Source of the DNA: Lutraria lutraria
Taxonomy: Eukaryota; Mollusca; Bivalvia; Venerida; Mactridae
Length of the DNA stretch: 64,000 nt
Reading direction: 5' to 3'
NCBI GenBank assembly: GCA_964023205.1
Contig: OZ026834.1
Coordinates: 32,216,756-32,280,755, forward strand
Notes under the pieces: generated by a model
Told to the model about the DNA's origin: nothing
Database searches by the model: none
What the model saw: the letters and a program-made list of their open reading frames with translations, nothing else
Made by a program: the position numbers and the translations under genes
Shown here: piece by piece, positions 62,901 to 64,000 of the stretch
Position numbering within the stretch: position 1 is the stretch's first letter
How the letters are laid out: every line of letters starts with the position of its first letter

Positions 62901-64000
62901 AATTACTTGGATTAAAAGTTGAATGAATGTGTGTGACCTTTAGAGGGAAGATGATTGTGTGTTGAATTATCCACGACATTGACTAAACACTGACACTAAT
63001 TACTGGCTATTATGGTCACATGATTAATTATTCTATTCCTGTAACTGGCTACTATGGTCACACAGATTAATTATTCTCATTCTCTTCATAAATGAATCAT
63101 CTTTAGAATTGATATACTTAAATAATTACTGACATATCCCATTTATTTGAGGCCGGGTTTCCTAGAAGTCATTCATAATAGAAATATGAAATGAACCCAT
63201 ACTGGCCTTGAGTGTGTGATCTTGGCAGTAGTAGATGACAAATGATGATAAATTATTGAAGCATTTGAAATAAGTAATGCTTGTTTTGTTTTACTTGAAA
63301 AGGTTGTAAGCATTTATTATTGAGATGCGTTATTTAGTTAATAAGTTACAAGTTAATGTTCGGAATCTGAGCAGTTCAGGGTTGAGGAAGACATGTTTGT
63401 GTGTAATTTCAGTGAATGTTCTTGTTTTCTTGCTAAGTAGTAATAAAAGAATTGCTTATTTCAGGTTTCCTGTCTTAATTTACCCTAATTTTTTGACTTG
63501 CGGTCCTTGACTTTTATTAGTTCAAACGATTGATACATACATTTTCTTACTTTTTACCCTTCCAAAGGCTGTCAAGAACAGTCAAATAAGATTCAAATTT
63601 TTTTTCGCTACCTACCTTCCCTATTTTTAATTAGTATGTAACCAGAAACAAACGCTTTTGAAGTATGAAATGTAAAACTGAAGTACTTTGAATCCATCAT
63701 CATAAATGTTCCATGTTTTTATTAGCATTACCATTACAAAATGCAATTTGTGTAACAATGCAATTATTGTCACTGAATAATCAATACAGATTGCGTGAGT
63801 CACATGTTCCAACCATCGTCATAGAAACAGTTAGTATAAGAAAATTAAGATGTTGAGTACATGCGCTCAGTGTATTTAAGTACCATGTCATTAGATAACG
63901 GATATAGAAATAATTTTGATGATAGTAAATCACCAGAAAAATTATCCAATCAATATATGAAGTGAGAATTTCAACCCATAGAATGTTTTTTCTGTCTATT
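62901..64000. other. Terminal stretch with no recognised gene
   Basis: Contains a short near-duplicate (actggctattatggtcacat near 63002 and actggctactatggtcacac near 63045). No exon recognised. Could be intronic to the putative gene of the 62.5-kb exon. Confidence 0.4.

Overview
The window is eukaryotic, animal nuclear DNA. It is AT-rich and its genes are split by many introns with GT/AG borders. The noncoding part is full of short non-autonomous transposons, tRNA-derived SINEs and minisatellites. Several repeats have hairpin ends and an internal tandem core of 145-165 bp, which recalls the pearl/Helentron-type elements of bivalves. Together with a ciliary CCDC42-family gene and two secreted countin-like saposin genes, this points to a mollusc, most likely a bivalve. 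The species call is inference.

Layout: (1) 1-155, + strand: last coding piece of a glutamine-rich protein, then its 3'UTR. (2) 454-11,779: no gene; a Helentron-like repeat, pogo-like MITEs, a 49-bp minisatellite with higher-order structure (7.9-9.2 kb) and a 280-bp MITE. (3) 11,780-17,198, - strand: a complete 7-exon, 363-aa coiled-coil gene of the CCDC42/CFAP73 (DUF4200) family. (4) 17.2-20.3 kb: intergenic repeats. (5) 20,294-25,194 and 26,392-29,799, + strand: two tandem paralogues encoding secreted proteins of 255 and 261 aa, each with a saposin-B domain and a countin-type C-terminal domain. Their 7-exon structures and intron phases are identical. (6) 31,241-43,356, - strand: the complete Mediator subunit MED17 gene (14 exons, 632 aa). 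(7) 43.4-64 kb: about 20 kb with almost no recognisable coding sequence except one well-bordered 116-nt putative exon at 62,504-62,619. It may belong to a + strand gene with a long intron that continues past the window.

The genes do not form a pathway: Mediator acts in the nucleus, CCDC42-family proteins in the axoneme or centriole, and the countin-like proteins are secreted. The points most worth a second look are the tandem countin-like pair with its 6-nt first coding exons and a possible copy-A-specific short saposin isoform; a 76-bp near-perfect palindromic element present twice with clear 4-bp target duplications; the Helentron-like hairpin-ended repeats; the higher-order minisatellite; and an approximately 85-bp direct duplication flanking MED17 exon 1. 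All exon models were read by eye from open frames, splice sites and homology, without transcript data.
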